A program made the position numbers and the translations under genes. From assembly GCF_001590795.1 (NCBI RefSeq), contig NZ_JXDL01000001.1, positions 7,236,868-7,300,867 on the forward strand: a DNA stretch of 64,000 nt, given 5' to 3'. This document shows, in pieces, positions 24,399-31,806 of this stretch. The notes under the pieces are model-generated. The model was not told the DNA's origin. It made no database searches and was given only the letters and a program-made list of their open reading frames with translations. Positions within the stretch are counted from its first letter, which is position 1; each line of letters starts with the position of its first letter. The stretch is from Bradyrhizobium sp. AT1. GTDB taxonomy: Bacteria > Pseudomonadota > Alphaproteobacteria > Rhizobiales > Xanthobacteraceae.

Positions 24399-25112
24399 AT
24401 GAAGCCTTCCGTGGTCACGATCGAGCCGAGTGGGCATTTTTGCGACGATTGCGCCGTGCGCGGAGCGGCGGTGTGTTCGTCGCTGGATGCGGCCGAGCTC
24501 AGGGAATTCGAGCATCTCGGACGCCGCGTTCATTTTGACTCCGGCGAGACCGTGTTTTCCGAGGAGGACATCACCACCTCGTTCTACAACGTCCTCGAAG
24601 GCGTCATGCGGCTGTACAAGCTGCTGCCCGACGGCCGACGGCAGATCGTGGGCTTTGCCTTGCCCGGCGATTTCCTGGGGATGAATTTGTCCGGCCGGCA
24701 TAATTTTTCCGCGGACGCGATCGGCGCGGTGACCGTGTGCCAGTTCGCGAAAGCGCCGTTCGGCCGCTTCATCGAAGACCGGCCGCAGCTGCTGAGGCGG
24801 ATCAACGAGCTCGCCATTCGCGAATTGAGCCAGGCACGCGACCATATGGTCCTGCTCGGCCGCCGCTCGGCCGACGAGAAGGTCGCGACCTTTCTGCTCG
24901 GCTGGCGTGAACGGCTGGTCGGGCGCAACGGGTTGTCCGACACGGTTCCGCTTCCGATGAGCCGTCAGGACATCGCGGACTATCTCGGCCTCACCATCGA
25001 AACCGTCAGCCGCACCTTCACCAAGCTGGAGCGCCACGGGGTGATCGAGATCATCCATGGCGGCATCAGCCTGCTCGATCCTGCGCGCGCTGAGGCGCTG
25101 GCCGCAGCGTGA
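24399..25112 (+). CDS. FNR-type oxygen-responsive regulator with [4Fe-4S] cysteines
   Basis: This 237-residue Crp/Fnr regulator has an N-terminal C15-x2-C18-x7-C26 motif and a fourth cysteine at C114 (AVTVCQF). These are the ligands expected for an oxygen-labile [4Fe-4S] cluster, as in FNR, FnrN, AadR or FixK1 rather than the cluster-less FixK2. The recognition helix ETVSR contains the E-x2-SR residues that read TTGAT half-sites. The ATG at 24399 has a GGAG site and gives the usual family length; ATG 24339 and an earlier ATG are also in frame, but the earlier one would run over the FNR box. It is the most obvious candidate to bind the boxes across 10651-25144. Confidence 0.88.
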   Translation: MKPSVVTIEPSGHFCDDCAVRGAAVCSSLDAAELREFEHLGRRVHFDSGETVFSEEDITTSFYNVLEGVMRLYKLLPDGRRQIVGFALPGDFLGMNLSGRHNFSADAIGAVTVCQFAKAPFGRFIEDRPQLLRRINELAIRELSQARDHMVLLGRRSADEKVATFLLGWRERLVGRNGLSDTVPLPMSRQDIADYLGLTIETVSRTFTKLERHGVIEIIHGGISLLDPARAEALAAA

Positions 25113-25130
25113 CGGTCTGTCCCCACGTTT

Positions 25131-25144
25131 TTGATCTCGATCAA
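25131..25144. promoter_or_regulatory. FNR/FixK-type box for the 41-residue peptide gene
   Basis: TTGATCTCGATCAA is a perfect TTGAT-N4-ATCAA palindrome, the best box in the window. The centre is about 58 bp before the small ATG. Activation at -41.5 would start transcription near 25179 and leave a leader of about 17 nt that includes the ribosome site. Confidence 0.75.
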
Positions 25145-25195
25145 TGACGCCGGCCACCCGCGGCAAATAATGCCCCAAACTATCGGGAGGGGATC

Positions 25196-25321
25196 ATGCC
25201 TGCTGACGCGTTGCTGGTGACCGTTGTCGTCGTCGCGATCTTCGTGACATTTGCCGCGGCCTTGGCTTGGGCTGACCGGCAAACCAGCTCAGGCCGCCTC
25301 GATCCGGATTCCAAGCGCTGA
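25196..25321 (+). CDS. 41-residue single-span membrane peptide under an FNR-type box
   Basis: The short gene encodes MPADALLVTVVVVAIFVTFA and then a polar tail of about 20 residues (ending PDSKR). It has one hydrophobic segment (residues 5 to about 25) and a basic cytoplasmic-type end. A strong ribosome site (GGGAGGGG) lies 3-4 bases before the ATG and a perfect FNR box lies at optimal distance. Its size and layout recall CcoQ/CydX-like accessory peptides, but no oxidase gene is adjacent and no family is recognised. The promoter, ribosome site and codon use make it a likely real gene. Confidence 0.7.
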   Translation: MPADALLVTVVVVAIFVTFAAALAWADRQTSSGRLDPDSKR

Positions 25322-25598
25322 AGTTCTCGAGGTCCTGATCCGCACAGACAGGCCGACCGCCAACGCTCGGGCGGCTCCGCCGTTCGCCCAGCGTCTCAAC
25401 GCAATCGCGGCTTGCGTCGCTTGCAACTCTGCAGCGATCAGAACGCATTGGCGCATCCTTCGGATGCCGACTTCCGGCTCAACCGCGGCTTTTTCGCGGC
25501 ATTTGCCTCAAACCGCGCGCGTGCTTTCCGGTTGAAAAGCCTGATAACGTTGACTACGCAGGAACCCCAGTGCCTCGTAGTCTTAGGAGCCCCGCGGC

Positions 25599-26327
25599 GT
25601 GCCTCAGGACAAGACCGGCGACCCCCGACAGTCGGCGGGCAACAAACTATCGGTCCTGCGCAAGCACCCGATCTTCGCGGATCTGGAGCCGGAGGCGCTC
25701 GATCAGCTCTGCCGCTACGCCAAGCACACCACCGTGAAGCGCGGCGCCACGATCGCCGCCAAGGGCGATCCCGGCAACAATCTGTTCGCGGTGATCACGG
25801 GGACGGTGAAGATCTCCTCCTCGTCGCCCGATGGACGGAACGCCATTCTCAATCTGATCGGTCCCGGAGAAATCTTCGGCGAGATCGCGGTGCTCGACGG
25901 CGCTCCCAGGTCGGCCGATGCGACCGCCAACACCAATTGCGAGCTCTACATCATCGATCGCCGGGACTTCCTGCCGTTCGTGAAGAGCCAGCCCGCGCTG
26001 GCGATGAAATTCATCGAGCTGCTTTGCGCGCGTCTGCGCTGGACCAGCCAGCAGGTCGAGCAGGTGATCCTGCAAAATCTGCCGGGCCGGCTGGCGAGCG
26101 CTCTGCTCGGTCTCACCGAGGAGCGCAAGTTCGACTCGGGTAGCGGCACGCTCGCCATCACGCAGCAGGAGATCAGCGAGATGGTGGGGATGACGCGCGA
26201 GAGCATCAACAAGCAATTGCGCGCCTGGGCCGGCCGCAACTGGGTTCGCCTCGAGCACGGCGCCATCGTCGTGCTGGATACGGACGCGCTGCGCGAACTC
26301 GCCGAGAGCGGCCTCGACGGCGAGTGA
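25599..26327 (+). CDS. CRP-like cyclic-nucleotide-type regulator
   Basis: This 242-residue Crp/Fnr protein lacks the cysteine motif. Its phosphate-binding cassette reads GEIFGEIAVLDGAPRSADAT, close to cAMP/cGMP-binding CRPs (G-E and R-S-A). The recognition helix TRESINKQL differs from the FNR-type E-x2-SR, so it should read another DNA site. The start is GTG with AGGAG upstream. The 277 bp before it (25322-25598) hold no convincing gene. It converges with the cyclase-family gene (4 bp). Confidence 0.87.
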   Translation: MPQDKTGDPRQSAGNKLSVLRKHPIFADLEPEALDQLCRYAKHTTVKRGATIAAKGDPGNNLFAVITGTVKISSSSPDGRNAILNLIGPGEIFGEIAVLDGAPRSADATANTNCELYIIDRRDFLPFVKSQPALAMKFIELLCARLRWTSQQVEQVILQNLPGRLASALLGLTEERKFDSGSGTLAITQQEISEMVGMTRESINKQLRAWAGRNWVRLEHGAIVVLDTDALRELAESGLDGE

Positions 26328-26331
26328 TGCC

Positions 26332-27114
26332 TCAGGCCTGATCGTCGATGATGGCGACGGCGCGGGTCCAGCCGGCGGAGGCGCGTTCGATCTTCACCGG
26401 GAAGCATGAGACCGTGAACCCGGCCGCGGGCAATTGGTCGAGATTGTGCAGCTTCTCGAGATGGCAATAGCCGATGTGCCGTCCCGCCTTGTGGCCTTCC
26501 CAGATCAGGCCGGCGTCTTTTGTCTCGGCATATTTCTTCGCGGTGTAGACGAACGGCGCGTCCCAGCTCCAGCCGTCAGTGCCGGTGAGCCGCACGCCGC
26601 GTTCGAGCAGGTACATGGTGGCTTCATAGCCCATGCCGCAGCCGGAATTGACGTATTCGGCCTTACCGAATTTCGCGCCGGCGCTGGTGTTGACGACGAC
26701 GATTTCCAGCGGCGACAGCGTGTGCCCGATGCGTCTCAGCTCCTTCTCGACGTCGTCGGCGCTCGCCACGTAGCCATCGGGCAGGTGCCGGAAGTCGAGC
26801 TTCACGCCGGGCTGAAAGCACCATTCCAGCGGCACCTCGTCGATCGTCCATGACCGCTCGCCGCGGTTCATGGTCGGATGGAAGTGCCGGGGCGCGTCGA
26901 GATGCGTGCCGTTATGGGTCGACAGCGAGACCTGCTCGACGGCCCAGCCCTGACCGTCCGGCAGATCCTGCGCCTTGAGGCCGTCGAAGAACTGCAGCAT
27001 CCGGGGCAGGCCCTGCTGGTGATCGATATACTGGATCGTCGGGTGATTGCCGGGCGGATCGGACGTCACGTCGTTTCGAAGCGGCACGGAGATATCGATC
27101 AGCTTCCGCGGCAT
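26332..27114 (-). CDS. Cyclase (kynurenine formamidase-like) family protein
   Basis: This 260-residue metal-dependent hydrolase of the Cyclase/KynB fold has the signature STHNGTHLDAPRHF, whose His, Asp and second His bind zinc or manganese, and the GTDGWSWD region typical of the longer members. Known members hydrolyse N-formylkynurenine or act on isatin and carbamate-like amides. The ATG at 27114 is preferred to that at 27120 because GAGGGA is well spaced from it only. The gene is divergent from the TRAP transporter operon across a region rich in palindromes, so a shared regulon for the same compound is likely (inference). Confidence 0.85.
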   Translation of the reverse strand: MPRKLIDISVPLRNDVTSDPPGNHPTIQYIDHQQGLPRMLQFFDGLKAQDLPDGQGWAVEQVSLSTHNGTHLDAPRHFHPTMNRGERSWTIDEVPLEWCFQPGVKLDFRHLPDGYVASADDVEKELRRIGHTLSPLEIVVVNTSAGAKFGKAEYVNSGCGMGYEATMYLLERGVRLTGTDGWSWDAPFVYTAKKYAETKDAGLIWEGHKAGRHIGYCHLEKLHNLDQLPAAGFTVSCFPVKIERASAGWTRAVAIIDDQA

Positions 27115-27241
27115 GGGCATTCCCTCAACTTGGACCGCTGTTTCGAATATCTTGATGGGCCTGCATTGGTGGCGTCAAGTCACGTGGCGGCGACGTCTGC
27201 CAGCCCCCATACCCGCCATAAAGCGAATTGCGTCGAAAATT

Positions 27242-27271
27242 GATCGATGCAACTCTTGCATCGATCGATGC
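27242..27271. promoter_or_regulatory. Overlapping palindromic operators upstream of the TRAP operon
   Basis: Bases 27242-27266 form a perfect inverted repeat with 11-bp arms (GATCGATGCAA and TTGCATCGATC) around CTC. A second perfect palindrome, GCATCGATCGATGC, overlaps it at 27258-27271. They lie between the divergent cyclase and TRAP genes and have the size of a GntR- or LacI-type operator. No regulator gene of those families is next to them. Confidence 0.55.
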
Positions 27272-27325
27272 TGGAATTGGCTTGGACAGAGAATGCCGGC
27301 CGCCCTAGGGACGACTTGGTCCTTG

Positions 27326-27341
27326 ACTTCACTCTTGAAGT
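27326..27341. promoter_or_regulatory. Second palindrome upstream of the TRAP operon
   Basis: ACTTCACTCTTGAAGT is a perfect 6-4-6 inverted repeat, 66 bp before the dctP-like start and different in sequence from the 27242 site. It is a candidate for binding by a second regulator. Confidence 0.4.
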
Positions 27342-27406
27342 GGAGCGACCCAAGGCGGCCCGCAGCCTGCCCGACAACGACATAATCAACCCCGGAGGAA
27401 GCCCAG

Positions 27407-28378
27407 ATGAAGACACTGACCGGTATCATCACAGCCGTTGCGCTGGCGCTCTCAGCGCCCGTGGCGACCGCACGCGATTTCCGCTCCGCCGACATCCATC
27501 CCGCCGATTATCCGACCGTCGAGGCCGTCAAGTTCATGGGCAAGCAGCTCGCGACGGCGAGCGGCGGCAAGCTCGGCGTCAAGGTGTTTCCCAACGGCGC
27601 CCTGGGCTCCGAGAAGGACACCATCGAGCAGCTCAAGATCGGCGCGCTCGACATGATGCGGATCAACGCATCGCCCCTGAACAATTTCGTGCCGGAGACC
27701 ATCGCTTTGTGCCTGCCCTTCGTCTTCCGCGACACGCAGCACATGCGCACCGTGCTCGACGGCCCGATCGGCGACGAGATCCTGGCGGCCATGGAGCCCG
27801 CGGGCCTGGTGGGCCTTGCCTATTACGATAGTGGCGCGCGGTCGATCTACACCGTCAAGGCACCGGTCAAGTCGCTTGCCGATCTCAAGGGCCTGAAGAT
27901 CCGCGTCCAGCAGTCCGATTTGTGGGTCGGCATGATCCAGAGCTTGGGGGCCAACCCGACGCCGATGCCGTATGGCGAGGTCTATACCGCGCTCAAGACC
28001 GGCCTCGTCGATGCGGCCGAGAACAACTGGCCGTCCTACGAATCCTCGCGCCATTTCGAGGCCGCCAAGTTCTACAACATCACCGAGCACTCGCTTGCGC
28101 CCGAAGTTCTCGTGATGTCGAAAAAAGTCTGGGACACGCTGAGCAAGGAGGACCAGGCCATGGTCCGCAAGGCGGCCAAGGAATCGGTGCCGGTCATGCG
28201 CAAGCTCTGGGACGAGCGTGAGCAGGCCTCCCGCAAGACGGTCGAGGCGGCCGGCGTTCAGGTCGTGACGATCGCCAACAAGGCGGAGTTCGTCGACGCG
28301 ATGAAGCCGGTGTACGACAAGTTCGCCGGTGACGAGAAGTTGAAGGGGCTCGTCAAGCGTATCCAGGACACGAAGTAA
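27407..28378 (+). CDS. TRAP transporter solute-binding protein (DctP family)
   Basis: This 323-residue protein has a Sec signal peptide (cleavage near VATA) and the DctP fold. It shows FPNGALGSEKDTIEQLKIGALDM, the carboxylate-binding arginine in LKGLKIRVQQSD and the later region NPTPMPYGEVYTALKTGLVDAAE, which is strongly conserved in the family. It captures an organic acid in the periplasm for the DctQM membrane proteins encoded next. The substrate is unknown. Confidence 0.93.
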   Translation: MKTLTGIITAVALALSAPVATARDFRSADIHPADYPTVEAVKFMGKQLATASGGKLGVKVFPNGALGSEKDTIEQLKIGALDMMRINASPLNNFVPETIALCLPFVFRDTQHMRTVLDGPIGDEILAAMEPAGLVGLAYYDSGARSIYTVKAPVKSLADLKGLKIRVQQSDLWVGMIQSLGANPTPMPYGEVYTALKTGLVDAAENNWPSYESSRHFEAAKFYNITEHSLAPEVLVMSKKVWDTLSKEDQAMVRKAAKESVPVMRKLWDEREQASRKTVEAAGVQVVTIANKAEFVDAMKPVYDKFAGDEKLKGLVKRIQDTK

Positions 28379-28442
28379 TAAAACATCGGAGCGGGTCCGG
28401 CGTCACCGCGAGGTGACATCGGACCTCGCGGGGAGGCGCGGA

Positions 28443-28988
28443 ATGACAGATCCACACGTCGCAGATCACGAACAGGACGCCGGACGCCCGTCCACCGCCT
28501 TGCTGTCGCGGATCAACGCGCCGGTTGCGCGCGCCGGCATGTATCTGTCCGTGACCGGCCTGCTCGTCATCGTCACCATCGTGTTTTATCAGGTGTTCGG
28601 GCGTTACGTGCTCAATTCCAGCCCAACCTGGACCGAGAACCTCGCACTGGTCCTCATCCTCTACGTCACCCTGATCGGCGCCGCCGTCGGCGTGCGCGAT
28701 GCCGGACATATCGGCATGGATAGTCTCCTGGTGATGCTCCCGGATCACGCGCGCGAGAAGATCGAACTCCTGATCCACGTCCTGGTCGCCATCTTCGGCG
28801 TTGCGATGGCCTATAACGGCTGGATCCTCGGGGTGTCGGTCGGAACTGTGAAGATCCCCAATCTCGGTCTTCCCGAAATCATCCGCTACGTGCCGCTGAT
28901 CGCCTCCGGCGTCCTGATCGTGTCCTTTTCGATCGAGCACATCATCGCACTCCTGCGCGGCGAAGAGGTCGTCCCCTCATGGAACTGA
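28443..28988 (+). CDS. TRAP transporter small permease (DctQ family)
   Basis: This 181-residue protein has four hydrophobic segments and the DctQ signature FGRYVLNSSPTWTENLA. The ATG at 28443 has a GGGGAGG site; an earlier in-frame start lacks support. It overlaps the large permease gene by 10 bp. Confidence 0.92.
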   Translation: MTDPHVADHEQDAGRPSTALLSRINAPVARAGMYLSVTGLLVIVTIVFYQVFGRYVLNSSPTWTENLALVLILYVTLIGAAVGVRDAGHIGMDSLLVMLPDHAREKIELLIHVLVAIFGVAMAYNGWILGVSVGTVKIPNLGLPEIIRYVPLIASGVLIVSFSIEHIIALLRGEEVVPSWN

Positions 28989-30271
28989 TCATCCTCGGCG
29001 CCACCTTCTTCGGCTTCCTGATTCTCGGCGTTCCCGTTGCCTTCGCCATCGGCCTGTCGGCGATCTGCACCATCCTCTACGAAGGCCTGCCGGTTGCCGT
29101 CATCTTCCAGCAGATGATGTCGGGGATGAACATCTTCTCCTTCCTCGCGATTCCCTTCTTCGTCTTCAGCGGCGAGCTGATGCTGCATGGCGGCGTTGCC
29201 GACAAGATCGTGCAGCTCGCGAAGAATCTCGTCGGGCACATCCGCGGCGGCCTCGGCATGTCGAACGTGGTCGCCTGCACGCTGTTCGGCGGCGTCTCAG
29301 GATCGCCCGTGGCCGACGTGTCGGCGATGGGCGCGGTGATGATCCCGATGATGAAAAAGGAAGGCTTTGACACCGACTACGCCGTCAACGTCACCACCCA
29401 CGCTTCGCTGGTGGGAGCCTTGATGCCGACCAGCCACAACATGATCATCTATGCACTCGCGGCCGGCGGCAAAGTCTCGATCGGCGCGCTGATCGCGGCC
29501 GGCCTCCTTCCGGCGATGGTGCTGATGGTCTGCATGCTCGTCGCTGCCTACGCGGTTGCGGTGAAGCGCGGCTATCCCGCTGGCAAGTTCCCGGGCTGGG
29601 CCGAGGTGTTCCGCTCGTTCGCGGCGGCGCTGCCCGGCCTCCTGATCGTCGGCATCATCCTGACGGGCATCCTCTCCGGCGTGTTCACGGCGACGGAATC
29701 CGCCGCCGTCGCGGTCACCTATACGATCCTGCTGACCTTCTTCATCTACCGCACCATGACGCTGCCGAACTTCCTGCGCGCGGCCGCCAAGGCGGTGAAG
29801 ACGACGGGCGTGGTGCTGCTGCTGATCGGCGTCTCCACCATGTTCCAGTACCTGATGGGGCTGTACGAGGTGGCTGACTTTGCCGGCGACCTGATGAGCA
29901 AGGTGTCCTCGCAGCCCTGGATCATCTTCCTGCTGATCAACGTCATCCTGTTCGTGCTCGGCACCTTCATGGACATGGCCGCGACCATCCTGATCTGCAC
30001 GCCGATCTTCCTGCCGATCGCGATGAAGGCGGGGATGGATCCGGTGCAGTTCGGCATGCTGATGCTGATCAACTGCGCGCTCGGGCTGAACACGCCCCCG
30101 GTCGGAACCACCCAGTTCGTCGGCTGCGCCATCGGCGGCATTTCGGTCGGCGCGGTGATGCGCACCATCCTGCCTTTCTATGCTGCCTTGATCGCAGCTC
30201 TGATGTTCGTGACCTACGTGCCTGCGTTCTCGCTGTGGCTGCCCCGCCTGCTGATGGGCTACAAGGGCTAA
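28979..30271 (+). CDS. TRAP transporter large permease (DctM family)
   Basis: This 430-residue, very hydrophobic protein with about twelve membrane segments has the DctM motifs FSGELMLHGG, the GGVSGSPVADVSAMG loop and the GLNTPPVGTTQF loop near the C-terminus that lines the transport path. It uses the sodium or proton gradient to import the acid delivered by the DctP-like protein. Confidence 0.94.
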   Translation: MELIILGATFFGFLILGVPVAFAIGLSAICTILYEGLPVAVIFQQMMSGMNIFSFLAIPFFVFSGELMLHGGVADKIVQLAKNLVGHIRGGLGMSNVVACTLFGGVSGSPVADVSAMGAVMIPMMKKEGFDTDYAVNVTTHASLVGALMPTSHNMIIYALAAGGKVSIGALIAAGLLPAMVLMVCMLVAAYAVAVKRGYPAGKFPGWAEVFRSFAAALPGLLIVGIILTGILSGVFTATESAAVAVTYTILLTFFIYRTMTLPNFLRAAAKAVKTTGVVLLLIGVSTMFQYLMGLYEVADFAGDLMSKVSSQPWIIFLLINVILFVLGTFMDMAATILICTPIFLPIAMKAGMDPVQFGMLMLINCALGLNTPPVGTTQFVGCAIGGISVGAVMRTILPFYAALIAALMFVTYVPAFSLWLPRLLMGYKG

Positions 30272-30292
30272 CAGCACCAGGAGAAGTTATCA

Positions 30293-31099
30293 GTGACGGA
30301 CTATCGCAAGCTCTTCGATCTCACCGGCAAAACCGCAGTCGTCCTCGGCGCCGCATCCGGCATCGGAAAATCGTCGGCCGAGGCCCTTGCCGGGTTGGGG
30401 GCCCGTGTCATCTGCGCCGATCGCGCGCTTGACGCGGCGGAGGCGACCGCCGCCGGCATTCGCGACAAGGGCTGCTGGGCCGAAGCCGCGAGCTGCGACG
30501 CCGCGAGCGCCGCGGATGTCAACGCGCTCGCCAAGACGGTGATGCAGAAGTTTTCACGGCTCGACATCGCCGTGACGACGCCCGGTCTCAACATCCGCAA
30601 GACCATCCTCGACTATACCGAGGAGGATCTCGATCGCGTCCTGAGCCTCAACGTCAAGGGCACCGTCTTTTTCTTCCAGGCCTTCGGCCGCATCATGGTC
30701 GCGCAGAAGGGCGGCAGCATCATTGCCTGCTCCTCGGTGCGCGCCGTGACCATCGAGCCGGGCCTCGGCGTCTACGGCTCGACCAAGGCGGCGATCGGCC
30801 TCCTGGTGAAGGGCTTCGCCTCCGAGGTCGGCCATGCCGGCGTCCGCGTCAACGCCATCGCGCCGAGCATCGCCGAGACCGCGCTGACCGGTCCGTTCAA
30901 GCAGCGTCCCGACATCTACAATCTCTATGCCGGCCACACCGTGTTCAATCGCTGGAGCAGCGCCGACGAGGTTGCCACGGCCGTCGCCTATCTCGCCTCG
31001 GATGCCGCGAGCTATGTCAGCGGCAGCACGCTGTTCGTCGATGGCGGCTGGACCGCCGTCGACGGTCCGCCGACCGGTCTCACCCAACTGCACAAATAG
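30293..31099 (+). CDS. SDR family oxidoreductase
   Basis: This 268-residue classical SDR has the cofactor loop LGAASGIGKS, the catalytic Ser in ACSSVRA, Y-x3-K in VYGSTKAA and the C-terminal GSTLFVDGGW. The start is GTG with GGAGAAG upstream. It follows the TRAP permease by 21 bp and probably oxidises a hydroxyl group of the imported compound. Convergent with the ModA-like gene (8 bp). Confidence 0.9.
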   Translation: MTDYRKLFDLTGKTAVVLGAASGIGKSSAEALAGLGARVICADRALDAAEATAAGIRDKGCWAEAASCDAASAADVNALAKTVMQKFSRLDIAVTTPGLNIRKTILDYTEEDLDRVLSLNVKGTVFFFQAFGRIMVAQKGGSIIACSSVRAVTIEPGLGVYGSTKAAIGLLVKGFASEVGHAGVRVNAIAPSIAETALTGPFKQRPDIYNLYAGHTVFNRWSSADEVATAVAYLASDAASYVSGSTLFVDGGWTAVDGPPTGLTQLHK

Positions 31100-31107
31100 G
31101 CGGCCGT

Positions 31108-31806
31108 CTAGCCGGCGAAGCCCGCACTCTGGCGCAGCTCTCTGTGATCTGCGTCAGTCAGCAGCGCGATCAGCGCTGCCGCCTCCTTTGGATGTGCGGC
31201 GCGCACGGTCACGCCGGCCGTGTACATGGTCACGAGCTCGCAGCCCGGCGGCAGTGACCCCGACAGCACAATGCCGTCGGTCGCGATGATCTCGGTCGCC
31301 TGGGTGCATCCGATCGGCCGCGTCGCGGTCGAATTCGCAAGCTCGCGCATCGCCGTTGCGCCGTTCGGGAATATCTTGAGGCGCGATGCGACTTCGTAGG
31401 CGATGCCGAGCTGGTCCAGCACTTTTGTGACGTGCTGGCCTGCGGTCGAGGCCTTGGTGTCGGGGACGTAGATCGCGTCGGCGGAGCGTAACACGTCTCG
31501 CAAATCAGTCTCGGTCTTCACCGTCACCTTGGGATCGCGGCTGCGGACAGCCAGAGCAGTCTCGACCCGGCCGACATCCGTGATCGAGGAGGGGACAACG
31601 AGCTTCTCCTCGGCAAGTTTCGCAAGGAGAGCCTGCGTCAGGATTACGAGATCGGCAGCCGTTCCCGCGCGCAGCTTGTCGGCCATGATACCGACCGCGC
31701 CGAATTCGCCGTCGATGCCAGCGCCGGTCTGCGCCTTGAAGGCCTCGGCGAGGCCGCGCACCAGGCCTTGCGCCGCGCCGCCGCTCAAAAGGGTCACTGT
31801 CGTCAC
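31108..31806 (-). CDS. ModA-like substrate-binding protein without signal peptide
   Basis: This 232-residue protein has the type II periplasmic-binding fold of molybdate-binding proteins (MTTVTLLSGGAAQGLV, then FGAVGIMADKLRAGTAADLVIL). It begins directly with the first strand and no export signal is visible. The GTG start overlaps the stop of the molybdenum hydroxylase gene (GTGA), so it is translationally coupled to that enzyme. It may be a cytoplasmic molybdate or cofactor-related binding protein, or it may bind the organic substrate. A missed upstream signal sequence is unlikely because the upstream bases code for the hydroxylase. Confidence 0.75.
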   Translation of the reverse strand: MTTVTLLSGGAAQGLVRGLAEAFKAQTGAGIDGEFGAVGIMADKLRAGTAADLVILTQALLAKLAEEKLVVPSSITDVGRVETALAVRSRDPKVTVKTETDLRDVLRSADAIYVPDTKASTAGQHVTKVLDQLGIAYEVASRLKIFPNGATAMRELANSTATRPIGCTQATEIIATDGIVLSGSLPPGCELVTMYTAGVTVRAAHPKEAAALIALLTDADHRELRQSAGFAG

